Assembly: GCA_036023115.1 (NCBI GenBank)
Contig: JAYKKT010000087.1
Coordinates: forward strand, 12,602,001 to 12,666,000
DNA length: 64,000 bases
Source: Brasenia schreberi
Taxonomy: Eukaryota; Streptophyta; Magnoliopsida; Nymphaeales; Cabombaceae
Reading direction: 5' to 3'
The position numbers were made by a program, and so were the translations under genes. The notes under the pieces were generated by a model. The model was not told where the DNA came from. It made no database searches and was given only the letters and a program-made list of their open reading frames with translations. How positions within the stretch are numbered: the stretch's first letter is position 1; each line of letters starts with the position of its first letter. This document shows positions 10,431 through 22,600 of the stretch, in pieces.

Positions 10431-13400
10431 TCAAGCTACTGTTGCCTTGCATTTGCTGTGCAGGAACTCCACCATCCTATTAGAAATGCAGTAAGCCACA
10501 GACTCGATGGTGATCATAGGATTGACCCCAAGTGCAGTAGGAAGCAGACTCGCATCACAAACAAATAGCCCTTCTGCCTCCCAACTCTGCCCGTTCTCGT
10601 CAACTGCACCTTCTTCCTCTGTCACACCCATTTTGCAACTTCCCATCTGGTGGGCAGAGCTGTACAGAGCCCACAGTTCAGACTTTGAAAGGAGCCCTCC
10701 TTCTGCCACTACTCCATCGAGAAACTCATCTAAATCCTCTTGCTTGATCCCCTTTGCTTTGATCCTCTGCCCATCACTCCGTAATGTTCCGACCTCACTT
10801 GCACCGGCTGCAACCAAGATCCTGAGTACTCTCCTTAATCCATCCTTCAAGTTATCCTTGTCCACTTTACTTAGTCTGTACTTGATCCTGTCTTCCTCCA
10901 TCACTTCACCAGAACCCACATCTCTAATGAGTGCAAACAGATGTACAGTTCTCGAGTACTTGAGCATCCTTTCCTTCATGTCTGAACTAGATAACCAGGG
11001 GGTAATTGCAGCGCAAGTTGCTGGGCCAAGTGCAGCAGCCTCCACTATTGCCTTGGGACTCTTATTCTCTGCTTGAACTTTGTGTATCGAGGTGATGATT
11101 CCACCTTCATAAACCTTACCTTTGATGCTTGACTCGGACTCGGGGAAGTAGCCCCAAGCAAGCAAGACAGGATGCAGGTGCAGGTTCTTGCCAATGTTGG
11201 GATTCTTCAGCCCACTGGAGATGAGCAAGGGGGGTGTCATCAATGACCCACATGCTGAAACAGTGAGTTTAGCATGAATCAGTAATCTCTTTGGGGGATC
11301 CGGGCTTGATGGGTCACACACACTAGCCATGACTCCCAAGCTTCTCTTCTTCCTCCTACCATGTTCGTTTTTCTCGAATACAAATTTGTCCGCCTTGACT
11401 CTACTTAAGACCACTGCTCCGCAGTTCACTGCATCGACCAGCCAGGTGGAATCTGTTCCTTTCTTGTCTCCAGTAGGGCAACCATAGCTGCAATGCCCAC
11501 AGAAGTGACCCTTTGATGAGTTCCTAGGCACAATATCACAGTTCAAACCAAGGGCCTCACACCCAGATCTCAGAACCTTGTTCTGAAATCCTTCCTCCAC
11601 ACACATGTCTACAACCCTCAGTCTTTTCCAGACTGCATCCATCGCGTCCTGATACTCCTGCTGACCGAAGAGTGCAAGCCTATGATCCTTGGCCCATTCT
11701 CTGAGTACTGAATCTGGCGTCCTGATTGAAGCAGACCAATTGATCGCCGATCCACCACCGACAGTTGAGCCTGCTAGGATCATCACTTTCATGTCTAGTG
11801 AGGCCAATTTGCCTCCAGTTTGGTACATTTCATCCATGGAGGGGCCTTCTAGCAAGGAATAATCATCACCCCAGTAATAGCTTCCTTTCTCCAGCACCAC
11901 CACCTTATAGCCAGCTTTAGCCAAGGTGGCGGCTGCAACTCCACCACCACAGCCCGAACCCACCACCACTGCATCACATTCTATCGTATATAGATTTTCT
12001 CTTTGATCTTCTGTAACCTTCAAGCCATGCCTAGAGAGATCTTCCAAGAGGTTCTTACCATGTTCAGATGCTGTGTCAATAACTCCTTTGTCCAAGGGCC
12101 TGTGTCTTTTGGGCTCCCCTCTCTCTTGGCTTACACGATAGCCAATTGCTTCCCATGATGGGTTCTTCATGTCTTCACTAGTCTGCATCATGCACATAAT
12201 AAATTTTTCATGCATCTACTCGTTTAAGAAAATAGACCGGTCTCGGGCCTGGTTAACGAAGAAGGCTCACGCCGAATTATGAGGACCCAGCCTGACCAGA
12301 CTTAAACTCGAAGCCAATAAGACTCTGGGCAGGCACTGCTTTTGCAGCCAGCTGGTGGGGCTTATGCCCATCGCAACGTACGTGGTAGGCCCGGAAAGCA
12401 GAAGACAGAGACTTATATGACCACAAATTTATTGTGTGTTGGAGATACAAAGCAAACAAAAATCCGAGAATTAGCAGCCAGAGGATTAGTTCACGGTAGG
12501 ACTGTCTGACGCCCACTCACAGGTGGCGAGTTCGAATCTTGGGAGTGCATGCGTGCATGTTAGGCCTCGGTGTCGCTTTGTATGGATACGCGTGTAAGGT
12601 ACGAGAGAAAATGTCAGGCCGTCGTTTGCAAAGGGTTCCATTCGACTTGTCGTCTAGTGCCAAATCGTATAGCCCCAATCTCTGTAAAAAAACCACATTT
12701 TACCCAAGCCTAGCTTTTACATGAAACCCGGCTTTCAGAAAGATTTCCATCTCTGTGGCATATCTAGAAAGTTTTAGGATTACACATTTAAGAGGAGGCC
12801 CAAGCCTAACACATGCACCCTCTCGTAGTCGAACTCTCCATCAAAAGCAATCGCACTAGAGCGCCTTGCCATTGAGCTAACGCTGTAAGTGTAAGATAAT
12901 ACATTGTTTTATTCATCATGGACTCTGTATTAGAGCCCTTAGATTTTTATTTTATTTTTAGACAAAGTTGTCGTGCACTGGTTTTATTGTTTATTTTTAT
13001 GTGAGGCAATACCCCTCGAGATCCGCCACTGGCCATCAAGTTCGTATGAATGTCAATCCAACAGCAATGAGGAATAATTTAAGCAAAATCAGTGGAGTCT
13101 TAGAAGGAGTAAACCGGATTATTCTCAACCACTGAGGAATAATTTAAGCTTAAATCAGTAGAGTTCTAGAAGGAGTTAACCGGATTATTGTCATCCAATC
13201 AATCGAGGCCAGGTGTGCATATGTATATCGTACATTTATACAATGACACCGATTGTGGGACCCAAACATGGAAAAACCTACATGCAGATTCTGGGGTTAA
13301 TCGAACTCAGCAAGCTCAAACACATCAATCTTAAAAGCCGTTTTCTTTTTACCAGTTGTAAAAAGGACAAAAGTAAGTTCGTACCTGAGAGTAGAAGGCA

Positions 13401-16117
13401 AACAGGCAGAAGATCTTGAAGATGCCAAAGGCCACCCGAAGGAAGCGGAAGAAGTCACGCTGATTGGACCATCTTTGCAGCACCCTCTCCCTCTCCTGGT
13501 CGTTCATCTCTGCGAACCTCCGGACGAAGAAAGGGAAGCGGCCCCGGCTCAGGCTCTCTCTCCCGCAAAGCACCAAGGTTCCCAACCTCGTCGCCAACGC
13601 CCACAGAATGCACCGTATCAGCACCCTCCCTTCCTTTGGCAACCTCCTCGCCAGCAGCTCCCCAGCCTTCCTCAATTATAATAAGAAAAAATTAATCACT
13701 TCCATTAATCATTATCTTCTTATCATATGATATGTCTAACGTGCTTAATTAATTGTCATGCCTCGAAAACATCATCTATATGATCAAAACCAAAACTAAA
13801 GCGATGCTAGTCCCACAGTTACGCATGGCTATGGATTTGTGCTCCTTTTCTTGCACCACCATAACCAGTAGGAACAGAGGCACCAAGCGGCGGATCTAGA
13901 AACTTTTCGCGGTGGCGTGAATAGTCCAAAAAACTGTTTAGGATGGGGGAACACCATGTATTATGGGCCATCCTACGCTATGACTTTCTATTTACTTTTC
14001 AAAATTTAGGTGGGAACTGTCGGTTGGAGCAGATTCACCACCGTGTATTATTATAGGCCACCAGCTATAACTTCCTATTTATTTTTCAAATTTTTGGTGG
14101 GGAATCTCGGTTGGTGCAGATGCCTACCTCAATTACAGCAGTTGCGGCTAACACCTTGATTGCAAATGCTTTTAGATTCAACATTGGAGGGGAGGAAGAG
14201 GAAAGGTTGCCAACCATTCAATGCGATCCTTTTCTCTCATAAAAATCTATTCGATAAAGTACAAAGGGTGTTAGCTCACTTAGCGGAGCTCTCATGGTAG
14301 CTGGCCACGGGCTCGACTCTGGCTTCGGCCTCTCTTGCAGGAAAAGAAAAAGCTAACAACTCTATATTGCGTTGATAAAGAAAGAAATGGAAAACCGCCA
14401 CAAGAAAGCTCCACGGTGGGTCTCTCTCTTACCACACAACATATAGGATGATTCTATCCTTATGTCGTTTACTCATGCTTAATCATTCTTTTTCAAAAGC
14501 ATTAATATTATAATAATATTTTTGTCTTAAAAACTTTTATTTTTTAAAATTAAACTCATGTCATCCAAAAGGATACGATCCAGTTTATATATATATATTC
14601 CACACAGAAAGTTCCCAAAAAATAAAATTATTAACAAAATAATTGAACTTATGTTGAGTTAACCACGTGTAAATACGATCAAACTCCATGAAAACAAAAA
14701 AAAAGGTCCACCTAACAAACCCCATGAAAAAAGCTTGGTTGTTATTATATATATAACGACCGTCAAGCTTCAAGCCGTCACGGGTAAAGCTTCTTAAATT
14801 GTCAAAATTTTAATCATGCCATTTCCCTGAGGGACCGTTTCCCAAAAGTTGAGTAAACAAAACGAAATTGAAGAAAAAGAGGAAAAAAGAAAAGTGAATA
14901 AGAGAAAAACAGAAGGAGGGTTACTCAGCTCTCAAGTCCGTACTCTCCATTAACACCATCTCAAAAGAGGAAGTCATCATTGGTTACCATTAACACTTAA
15001 TTCTATATATGAAAGAAACGCTAATATAAATACTACTTGCTATCAACGAGTAGTCCAGCTATAATAGGATATGTATCTCACCCGCCGCTTAGAAACATTC
15101 CCTTGTTTTCCGCAGTTAATCAACAATAACTATCCTAGCAATGTGCCCTCAAAAGCCGAAAGCGTCACACGTCCTATATCCGGCCGGCACTCGCGCTTTG
15201 CATATATATACACATATGGAGAGAGAGAAGGTGCGGGGGGATGAAGATAAAATACTTCCAATTTTTGAGGTGATAAGGATACATGATATTTGGCATGGAA
15301 AGAGCCAAAATGGATAAAGAACAGGACACCAAGATAAAGTAAGAAATTTGGAGAGCATCAACAAGGAAAATCCTAAACTGATTTAACTCATGTCTTTTTA
15401 TTCTTCTGCCGAAGAATCACGGTGAGCACATGATGGTATCAAACAAACGGAAGCTCATCTTCCTCGATGTAATAGAATCCATTGAAGAACACAAAAGTTA
15501 AATGGATACTCCTTCCTTTAGTCGGAAAAGACAGATTTTGATTAAAATAAGAGAGAGAGAGAGAGAGACGCTAATCAGGTCGGGGCTTCGGCCGTCGTAC
15601 GGACATTGGCTTTGGGGGCAAGAATCCTAACGTTACAATTTCCTGTCCCAAAAAGTAGGAACTCGTCATGAATTTTCATAAAGTGAATGGCCTTCTACCG
15701 CCTCCGGAGGCCTGGCAGAATTCCGGGATGTAGGGGCTCGGCCATGATTGGGGGAGCTTGGTTTTGATCCAGACTAACATAGACTTTCAGGGGGGCAAAG
15801 TTCCTTAACCTTAGAGTTCAGCGTATCCCAGGGTACGAATCTCACAAATACGAGTTTTCACAAAGAGAGTCGTTTACCTCCTCGGGAACGCCGTTGTCGG
15901 CGCCTGACGCCTCGTAGAATTCGCGGAAGCGTTTGCTCGGCGGGTCTCCCTTGCCACCAATTGAGTCAGAAGTCGGCAGCGGCATCGGGCGGACAAAAGT
16001 AGCACAGATGGCAGAGAGCGACTCCATCTGTGCTGCAGAGTAGCCATGGCTATACGTGTCCTTCTTCCTTCCAAGGAGAAGAGGGTGGTGATGCCTTATA
16101 GGAGCCTCGCTACCCAT
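10431..16117 (-). CDS. Long-chain-alcohol oxidase (FAO family), three exons, 757 aa
   Basis: Membrane flavoprotein of the GMC oxidoreductase superfamily. It oxidises long-chain fatty alcohols to aldehydes with O2 and releases H2O2 (family function). Exons by splice consensus and frame are 16117-15878 (80 codons), 13666-13385 (94) and 12182-10431 (583 plus stop). The sum of 757 aa matches the usual 740-760. Exon 1 has the family N-terminus ([17 protein letters not shown]). Exon 2 holds two hydrophobic segments ([26 protein letters not shown]) that should anchor it in a membrane. Exon 3 starts with [11 protein letters not shown] and then the FAD dinucleotide fold [13 protein letters not shown]. 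Further on come [13 protein letters not shown] and the cysteine-rich CGHCSYGC, and near the C-terminus [12 protein letters not shown] and GVNPMITI. No frame defects are seen. Which FAO paralogue it is cannot be told. Confidence 0.95.
12483..12580 (+). mobile_element. tRNA-derived SINE, copy 1 (oxidase intron 2)
   Basis: Contains a box A-like TTAGTTCACGGTAGG near 12486 and a box B-like GAGTTCGAATC (12528-12538). These are followed by the family 3' region GGGAGTGCATG...GTTAGGCCTCGG. It is the sense copy relative to the window and lies antisense in the oxidase gene. Its ends are approximate. Confidence 0.7.
12790..12886 (-). mobile_element. tRNA-derived SINE, copy 2 (oxidase intron 2)
   Basis: Reverse-strand copy of the same SINE. 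Box A TTAGCTCAATGGCAAGG lies at 12864-12880 and box B GAGAGTTCGACTACG at 12824-12838. Towards 12790 come GGGTGCATGTGTTAGGCTTG and a trailing GGCCTCC. It forms an inverted pair with copy 1 about 200 bp away. Confidence 0.75.
14266..14345 (+). mobile_element. tRNA-derived SINE, copy 3, shortened (oxidase intron 1)
   Basis: GTTAGCTCACTTAGCGGAG (box A-like), then GGGCTCGACTC (box B-like) joined directly to GGCTTCGGCCTCT. The GGGTGCATGTGTGTG spacer seen in other copies is missing, so this copy has an internal deletion. Confidence 0.65.
15549..15568. repeat. GA microsatellite
   Basis: Pure GA run in oxidase intron 1 (13667-15877). The rest of this 2.2-kb intron holds SINE copy 3 and nothing else I recognise. 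Confidence 0.9.
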
Positions 16118-16157
16118 CTCTCTCTCTGACTTTTGGTAAACACAGATTACGTGCAGC

Positions 16158-16165
16158 TATTTATA
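16158..16165 (-). promoter_or_regulatory. TATA box of the alcohol oxidase gene
   Basis: TATAAATA on the minus strand, about 40 bp upstream of the start codon (16117-16115) and followed by a GA-rich stretch just before the ATG. This predicts a very short 5' leader. It is inferred from consensus and spacing only. Confidence 0.6.
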
Positions 16166-16169
16166 AGGG

Positions 16170-17200
16170 AAGTTTAGCAGCGAAAAGTTGCAGTTGTTAA
16201 TGTGTGATTGATATTGGACTAAACTTTTACGAAGAATAAAATCCTCCACCGGACGTGATAAGGACTCGTGAGAACTACTTACTAATCTAGTCTTCCAACA
16301 TGGCCAGAATCTCTCTCGTGCCCCTGAGGGACTCACAGTTGACTTGGATCGATTGAGCCGGTCTAACACAGCCTCGTTCTCGGTAGAGGCTAGCTTTCGC
16401 TCGTATTATTTATTTATGTTCGAACGTATCGGCCATTGTTTTGGAATAATGCGAGCTAAACTTGTTTGTGCTCGTTTGAACTCGTCTTTTTCTTCATTCA
16501 GTTGTATTTATGTTCAATTGAGCTCATGTTCAGAACAATGCGACCTAGACAAACATGTACGTTTTCACCCGTAAGTAATCTGCTCTAGCTCATGAGTTTT
16601 GGAGAGATGGTCAGACCAACTTAATTTTTCGACCAGCCGCGTGAACCGAATGGTACAGAACAAAAACGTTAAAGGCAATAAATGCGTTCACTGACCTTAT
16701 GGGACGTCGTTTCCGCAGCTTGGGCTCTATTCACTGACCTTAACTAATAAAGGCGCTCACTTGGGCTCTGTTGACTGAACTGAATAGATCAGGCTGTGTC
16801 AGTCCCAGTCACCAATAAAGGCATGCACTTTTTTGCCTGTTCCAAGTCAATAATATCTTTTCTTCCTTTTTTAGTTGAGATTCGTGCCTTAATGAAAAAA
16901 AATGAACACGATTTCTTACTTTTAGTTTAGTCACCACGATTTGTTAACATTAATATCTTTTCGAATGACAAGCTGGGTTTGAACGTAGACATTTTAAGTT
17001 TGTCTGACTCTAGCACATGGCTTAGGTGGGAACGTATACTTTGATAAATGTGATTGTCTTCCCTTTCAATACGAATATCAAGCAGAAGTCCTTAATATAA
17101 TAATGGGGAGGCCAAAGCCAATGCACACCCTTCAACTTGTGTACAACTTTATGGCCACCTCGGTCCAGTTATCACCACAACTTGGGATCCAACTGCATTT
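16170..17200. other. Intergenic, no gene seen
   Basis: Upstream flank of the alcohol oxidase gene. Only short open frames are present and none has recognisable similarity. No repeat stands out. Confidence 0.55.
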
Positions 17201-17204
17201 TTTC

Positions 17205-17300
17205 CCCACAACAATAAGTAAGCCTTTGTCGTACTAGACGGGGTCGGCTACACGAATTCTTTGTTTCCACATACCTCTATCATGTATCATGACCCGAACA
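17205..17300 (-). mobile_element. RTE LINE 3' end, very short copy
   Basis: Reverse complement of the LINE terminus: CAACAATAAGTAAGCCTTTG followed by ACGGGGTCGGCTACACGAAT and TCTTTG. It matches the tails at 26020-26067 and 57390-57437. It is strongly 5'-truncated. Confidence 0.75.
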
Positions 17301-17747
17301 CGAATGAATAAAAACACCAACACAAAACCTACAACCTAAATGGTTTGTGTTCTTCTCTACCCAAAGTAAATGAAAAGAAGAGCTCATGTTCAACAACAAA
17401 AAAATGGAATGACTCGACACGAAGAAAACTTGGAACAAGCAATTGCCAACTCAATTCATTGAAGTCTTGATTGGGTGCATGATTTGGAATTAGAAAATCC
17501 AAAGGGGAATGGTCAAGGAACCACCTGGTTTGACACTGTATTTTATAAACCAGCCGAAGGAATTGAACATGGGTTCACCAACTTAAACCGAGCTTGATGG
17601 GCTCAACACTGGTTCGTCGTTGCAGTTGACACTTTGATTCTAAATGCTTGTTTTGAGCAAGACTTAAAGTTCCTCGTAACTTAAATCGAGAACTTTTACA
17701 CTTTACTGTAAAACTGAAATAGTTGAGTATTTGACTATATGCATACC

Positions 17748-18062
17748 CCCACCTAGACATAGCCGGTTCTAGCTAAACTGGAATCTGATACTGTAACCAA
17801 GTTGGCCTCAGGGCCTACTCCGGTTTGAGTATGGAACCGTTTGGAACCCATAAATAATATTTTAAAAAATTAAATTATAAAGTTTTTTTTCAAAAAATAC
17901 CCAAACCGACAGTTTCAAACCACCAACTCCGGTTTTGAGCTAGTTCCTTTTTCATGAAAGGTGAAACTGAAAACTAACCGAGTGATTCTTGATTCTGGTT
18001 CCAATCTCAAATGGTTCCCGGCTTGGTTCGGTTAGCCAATTTGAAACTGGCCATGTCTGTCC
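17748..18062. mobile_element. Possible hAT-like MITE, about 315 bp
   Basis: The ends form an imperfect terminal inverted repeat: CCTAGACATAGCCGGTT at the left, and GGCCATGTCTGTCCC (reverse complement GGGACAGACATGGCC) at the right. The interior is rich in GGTTC/GAACC words typical of non-autonomous hAT elements. No convincing 8-bp target duplication was found, so the family call is tentative. Confidence 0.45.
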
Positions 18063-18314
18063 CAACTCAGCATAAAAGTTTGAATCAGGCCTTCAAATGA
18101 AATACTTCGACCTTCAAAACTTTGAAGCATGAGGGTGAATTTCAATGGAGGATCTCATCCAGTGTTTCTGCTGATACTTGTGGTGGTGGAGGAATGCTGA
18201 CATGTTTAACATATCTTCACCCTCTTCCTTCTCTCCGGTAGCCATGATTGTACTTCATATTAACACTTTGGCTTCCTATTAAATCTCTCGGGCAGATTGC
18301 AAGGTTGAACATAT

Positions 18315-18600
18315 CTCTTGGAGAAGACCTGCACCTGTCTGGTTTAAACTTAATTGTGATGGGGCCTCCAGAGGAAACTCTGGATCAGCTGGTTCTTGTG
18401 GTGGCCTTTTGCTTGATGAGGCACGCAACTGGATGCGTGGTTTGGCCCGCAACGTTGATTGGTGGTAGTTTTCAATCATATTTGCTGGAGCATGGTTGTG
18501 ATGCGCTTGATTGTTAAATTAGATGCAGACGCCTTGCTCTAAGCTGCAAGGGTTGTGTTTGATTTTGGTGCGATGCCCTTAGTACAGGCCTAGACCCACC
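18315..18600 (+). pseudogene. RNase H domain fragment of a plant LINE (non-LTR) polyprotein
   Basis: Reads WRRPAPVWFKLNCDGASRGN then SGSAGSCGGLLLDEARNWMR and GLARNV before a stop at about 18467. This is the RNase H-like domain (RVT_3) found at the end of plant L1-type LINE ORF2 proteins, with the first catalytic Asp in CDGA. Degenerate residues continue to about 18600. No reverse transcriptase is adjacent, so it is an isolated relic. Confidence 0.65.
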
Positions 18601-19440
18601 TGGACTTATAATCATAGTTCTTAGAAACCATTTTCCGTGTTTGATTCATGAACAGGGTTGATACTTGAAGCTTTTTTTTCTTAGCACCAATAAAATAAAA
18701 CTAAAAATAGGAAAATGGCAACCCACTTAAGTTATCAGTAAATTAGTAAAGTCTAAGCCTGATGCACGCCGAGGTACTGAAGCCTTGGTCTATCATCAAT
18801 GAGCTGACTCGAGCATCCGTACTCCCCAAGATTGGACAGATCAACAGAAACATTATAGTCCACGGTTGAATTCATAGTTAATATACGAGTCCATTGTGCC
18901 GTGGGCTATTCGTCCCAAAAATTAGTAGGCCGCTACAAAACCAATATGCCCTTTTACAAGGGGATATTAGGGTGGGACGCGCAGATGACCGAACTGTTTG
19001 AGGTTCTGATATAGAACTATTAGGGTGGGAGGAATAGCCCACGGAACGACTAGGGAGAGTGAGCTATGCAGTTCTGCTTGGCTCTTTTTATTGGGGTTCG
19101 GATATAAACCAACTTAAATTCAAATAGGTTTTGATTAAACTGGGATCCTAATTTATACTCGAACCCTTTGTCCGTTTAACAATTTTGGTTCGGGTCGTTA
19201 GTTGAGTTCAGGTAAACGTTACCTCATGGGGCGCAGGTGGATCCTTCACAAACCCGACTCGTTTGGAGGGCTGCTGTGTCAAAGGGTGTGAGAACGGGAC
19301 CGCGTGCAAATTGCAATTGTATGTTCCCAATTCCAAAGGTCGATAGCCGTTCTCATCCGCAGGAGCTCAAAGCCCTAAAAAGAAGAGGAAGCGCTCTGAG
19401 TGGCAGCCACCGTCGCCCAGCCATCCTCCTCCGTCGTTCC
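18601..19440. other. Intergenic / PTB promoter region
   Basis: No gene or clear repeat is seen. It contains the probable promoter of the PTB gene, but no confident TATA box was identified. Confidence 0.5.
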
Positions 19441-19448
19441 TCGACGTA

Positions 19449-19449
19449 T

Positions 19450-19486
<37 letters not shown>

Positions 19487-19487
19487 C
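19449..19487. repeat. CT/TA microsatellite in PTB 5' leader
   Basis: (CT)n followed by (TA)n, about 160 bp upstream of the PTB start codon. CT-rich leaders are common in plant genes. Confidence 0.85.
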
Positions 19488-19647
19488 TATCTATCTATCC
19501 GTGTGTGTTTGTGTCAGTGTGCGTGATTGTGGCCCGAGCCTCTCGTATAGATCTATCTTTATCCACAGCTTATCTTTCCTTCCTCCCTTACATGATGAAC
19601 TCTTCTTGCTGTAACGTGTTTTAGGTTAATTGGGTGCGGGAGCGGAC

Positions 19648-22600
19648 ATGAATTCTACTTCATTTCAGCCTCAATTCCGTAACACGCAGACTCCTTCAAA
19701 AGTTTTGCACCTGCGCAATCTTCCTTGGGAATGCTCGGAGGAAGAGCTCATTGAACTGTGCAAGCCATTCGGAAAGATAGTTAACACGAAATGCAATGTT
19801 GGTGCAAACCACAACCAGGCTTTTGTCGAATTCGTGAGTTATTTTTCGCATTGATTTGTTTATTTACTGGACAAATCTCTCCTGTTTTTGGTTTTGCGAA
19901 TTGTAGCTCATATTTTGGTTATGGAAAGTTTTGCAAGTTCAAGATCTCTAAACGAAATGTAGAGCAGCGCTCAATTGGAGGCACTGGAACACCGAGAAGT
20001 GGCTCAATAGGGATGCTTCTCAATCTGAAAAAGTTCTGCTTGCAAGAGAATCACCAGATTTTTATACGTTACAAGAACATGACGTAGAGTTTCCCTTTTC
20101 TGCGGTGACCTTGAAAACAATGAGTCTTCTGTTGTTGGATGCTTGTCTACCATAGCGAGCAAACCCTTTTAAAACCTTGAAACTCACTGTATAAAAATCT
20201 CGCTTGAGAGGCACAAAGTTACATACTTATTTCATAATCCTAAGCTTTCTAACACGATGATGGAAATCTTGCTTCTCTTCACATTGAAGATGAAGTGAGT
20301 TAATTTTGGAAATGTTTTGCAATCATTAGACTATCGTACTTGCTCTCTTATAATTTATCTACTTTACAGAGACAGAATGAAGTTTTTCTACAGAGGTTGA
20401 AAACTTATGCTTCATGGAGATGACAAGATCTAACCCTGTTCGTAAAATATGTTGTTTCCACTCACTTTGTTTATTTTGGAACATTCTCTTCTAACTTCAC
20501 ATCTTGCTCCTCACTCAGCTGAACGAGTCCTTTGTTTGTTAAGTCCTGGATCGATGATGATTTTTCTTTTATGAAACAGCACATGATATCAGTCCTTAAC
20601 GTCCTTCCCGACATGCAGCCTTCCCTTGGTGTTGTACTCAAAGGAATTCTAATTTTAATTCTAAATATTTGAAGTAACTTGTTCCCAAGTCTGGGTGAAA
20701 ATTATACTAGTTCTTGCATAAGTCTCTTCATGGGAGTGGTCTGGCAGGTGTGACGGTTTCACTTTAGTATTTATAGAGACAAAATTATCCATGCATTTTG
20801 TATCATTGCAGATGGATTCGAATCAGGCAATTTCAATGGTTTCATATTTTGCTTCCTCATCTGAGCCAGCACAGATTCGAGGTAAAACAGTGTACATCCA
20901 GTATTCAAACAGGCAAGAAATTGTCAACAATAAGGGCTCCGGTGATGTTGCTGGAAATGTTCTGCTGGTTACTATTGAGGGTGTAGAAGCTGGAGATGTC
21001 AGCATAGATGTCATTCACTTGGTACGTTAGAACATCCAGCACCTTTACATATATGTGCACCAATAGGTTTTGTTTTTGTGTTACGGGTGATTTATGTGAT
21101 CGGTTAGTTATTCTAGTTGAAATTTCAAGAGAAAAGCAGCTGCCATGGAGTCCGTGTTTTTTCTTTATTAATTTTGTAGAGCAGATGTTGCTTTACTTGG
21201 TCTTCGACTTCTCGTTGACGTATTGTGCATCGGTCAGCAGGTCCATTTTGTCACGGAGACATCTTCATTGTCAGACTACTAAAGCATTGGAGACTCACAC
21301 GTTTGTTTGCTATCCCATTCTTTCAATCATTCCACTCTTAAGACTTACAGCCTTGCATATTTGATTAGTTTAGTTTTTTCTAACTTCGTCCATTCACAAT
21401 TGACAAATTTCGGTATGTAGGACCAAATCAACCTGTAAGGAAGCTGTTTTAAAGGTTAAACCTTTGAACTCTGTGATCTCAGATATACTTTTTCCCATTC
21501 TATATCTTTCTTGTGGATATGGAGAATCATATGTTAACCTTCATCACCTAATTTACTATTTCAAGACTCTTGGCCAGTTGGCCCACCATTGTGGTCTGTA
21601 GGTCTCTCTTTTCCTTCCTCTTTGATTAGATGGTATTTGTATCTTTTGATTGTTCTTATAAGAATCATTTTGTGAATGCATCTTCTGATTTGTTGTTGTG
21701 CTGTTTTGTTTCTCTCATCTGCTTTGTTTTGTTTGGAAGCAGTGTTTAAATAAGATCCCATACATCATAATGCTTTTATAAGTCTTTTGCACTATTATGA
21801 TGCCTCTGGTGTTAAGATGAATGCCGTGCTCTTACTTGGCAGGTGCTCTTCTGCACTTAAATGTAATTTATTGTTTATTTATCTTTACCAAATGCTAGGC
21901 ATCAGGGACATTTGCAGTTTCTGATGATCTATTTCAGATTTACTGGCCTAAAATAAGGATTTTCTGTAAGCTTGCAGGTTTTCTCTGCTTTTGGCTTTGT
22001 GCAGAAAATTGCCACTTTTGAGAAGGCAGCTGGTTTCCAGGTACGTCTGGATTAAATTTCATAACTTGGTGCCTATTAACGTTAGTTCTTCACAAAGTCA
22101 TCATCTTTGGTACTTGGGTGTTCAGGCTCTGATCCAATTTACTAATGTGGAGACAGCCTCTTCAGCAAGAAATGCACTGGATGGGAGAAGCATTCCTAGG
22201 TGATATATTCGTGTACATATTTGTGCTTTCTTGCCTACGTAATTGCCCTGATTTTTCATGTATTTTGGTGGTTAAAATCTTTTAGGTACCTTCTTCCTGA
22301 TCATGTCAGCTCATGCCATTTGCGTATCTCGTATTCTGCACATACTGATTTGAATATCAAGTTTCAGTCACATCGGAGCAGGTACAAAATGTTGTAGATG
22401 CTTCTTTTCGTCTGGCTGACCATTTATTTTAGCTAGTTAGATTGGCATATACATTTTCTTCGTAATCTTTTGAAAGTTGAAGCATTTGGGTACAATCTAA
22501 TCCTTATTCTTAAGTATACCCTTTGGCTACTAGTCTAGCTTTATATCTTTCTACGATGTCATCACTGTGTGTTTTTATTTTATATACCCATCTACACCCA

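Noticed and set aside
10507..11076. 189-codon open frame on the plus strand
   Set aside because: It is the reverse-strand shadow of the alcohol oxidase exon 3, serine/proline-rich, with no independent similarity.
12277..12516. Minus-strand open frame with a hydrophobic start, adjacent to oxidase exon 3
   Set aside because: It lies in oxidase intron 2 and overlaps a SINE. The oxidase exons join perfectly without it.
12528..12538. Possible tRNA gene (GAGTTCGAATC)
   Set aside because: Only the box B is tRNA-like. No acceptor stem or anticodon arm can be formed, and the sequence fits the SINE family.
19237..19614. 125-codon open frame upstream of PTB
   Set aside because: It runs through the CT/TA microsatellite of the PTB leader and is low complexity.
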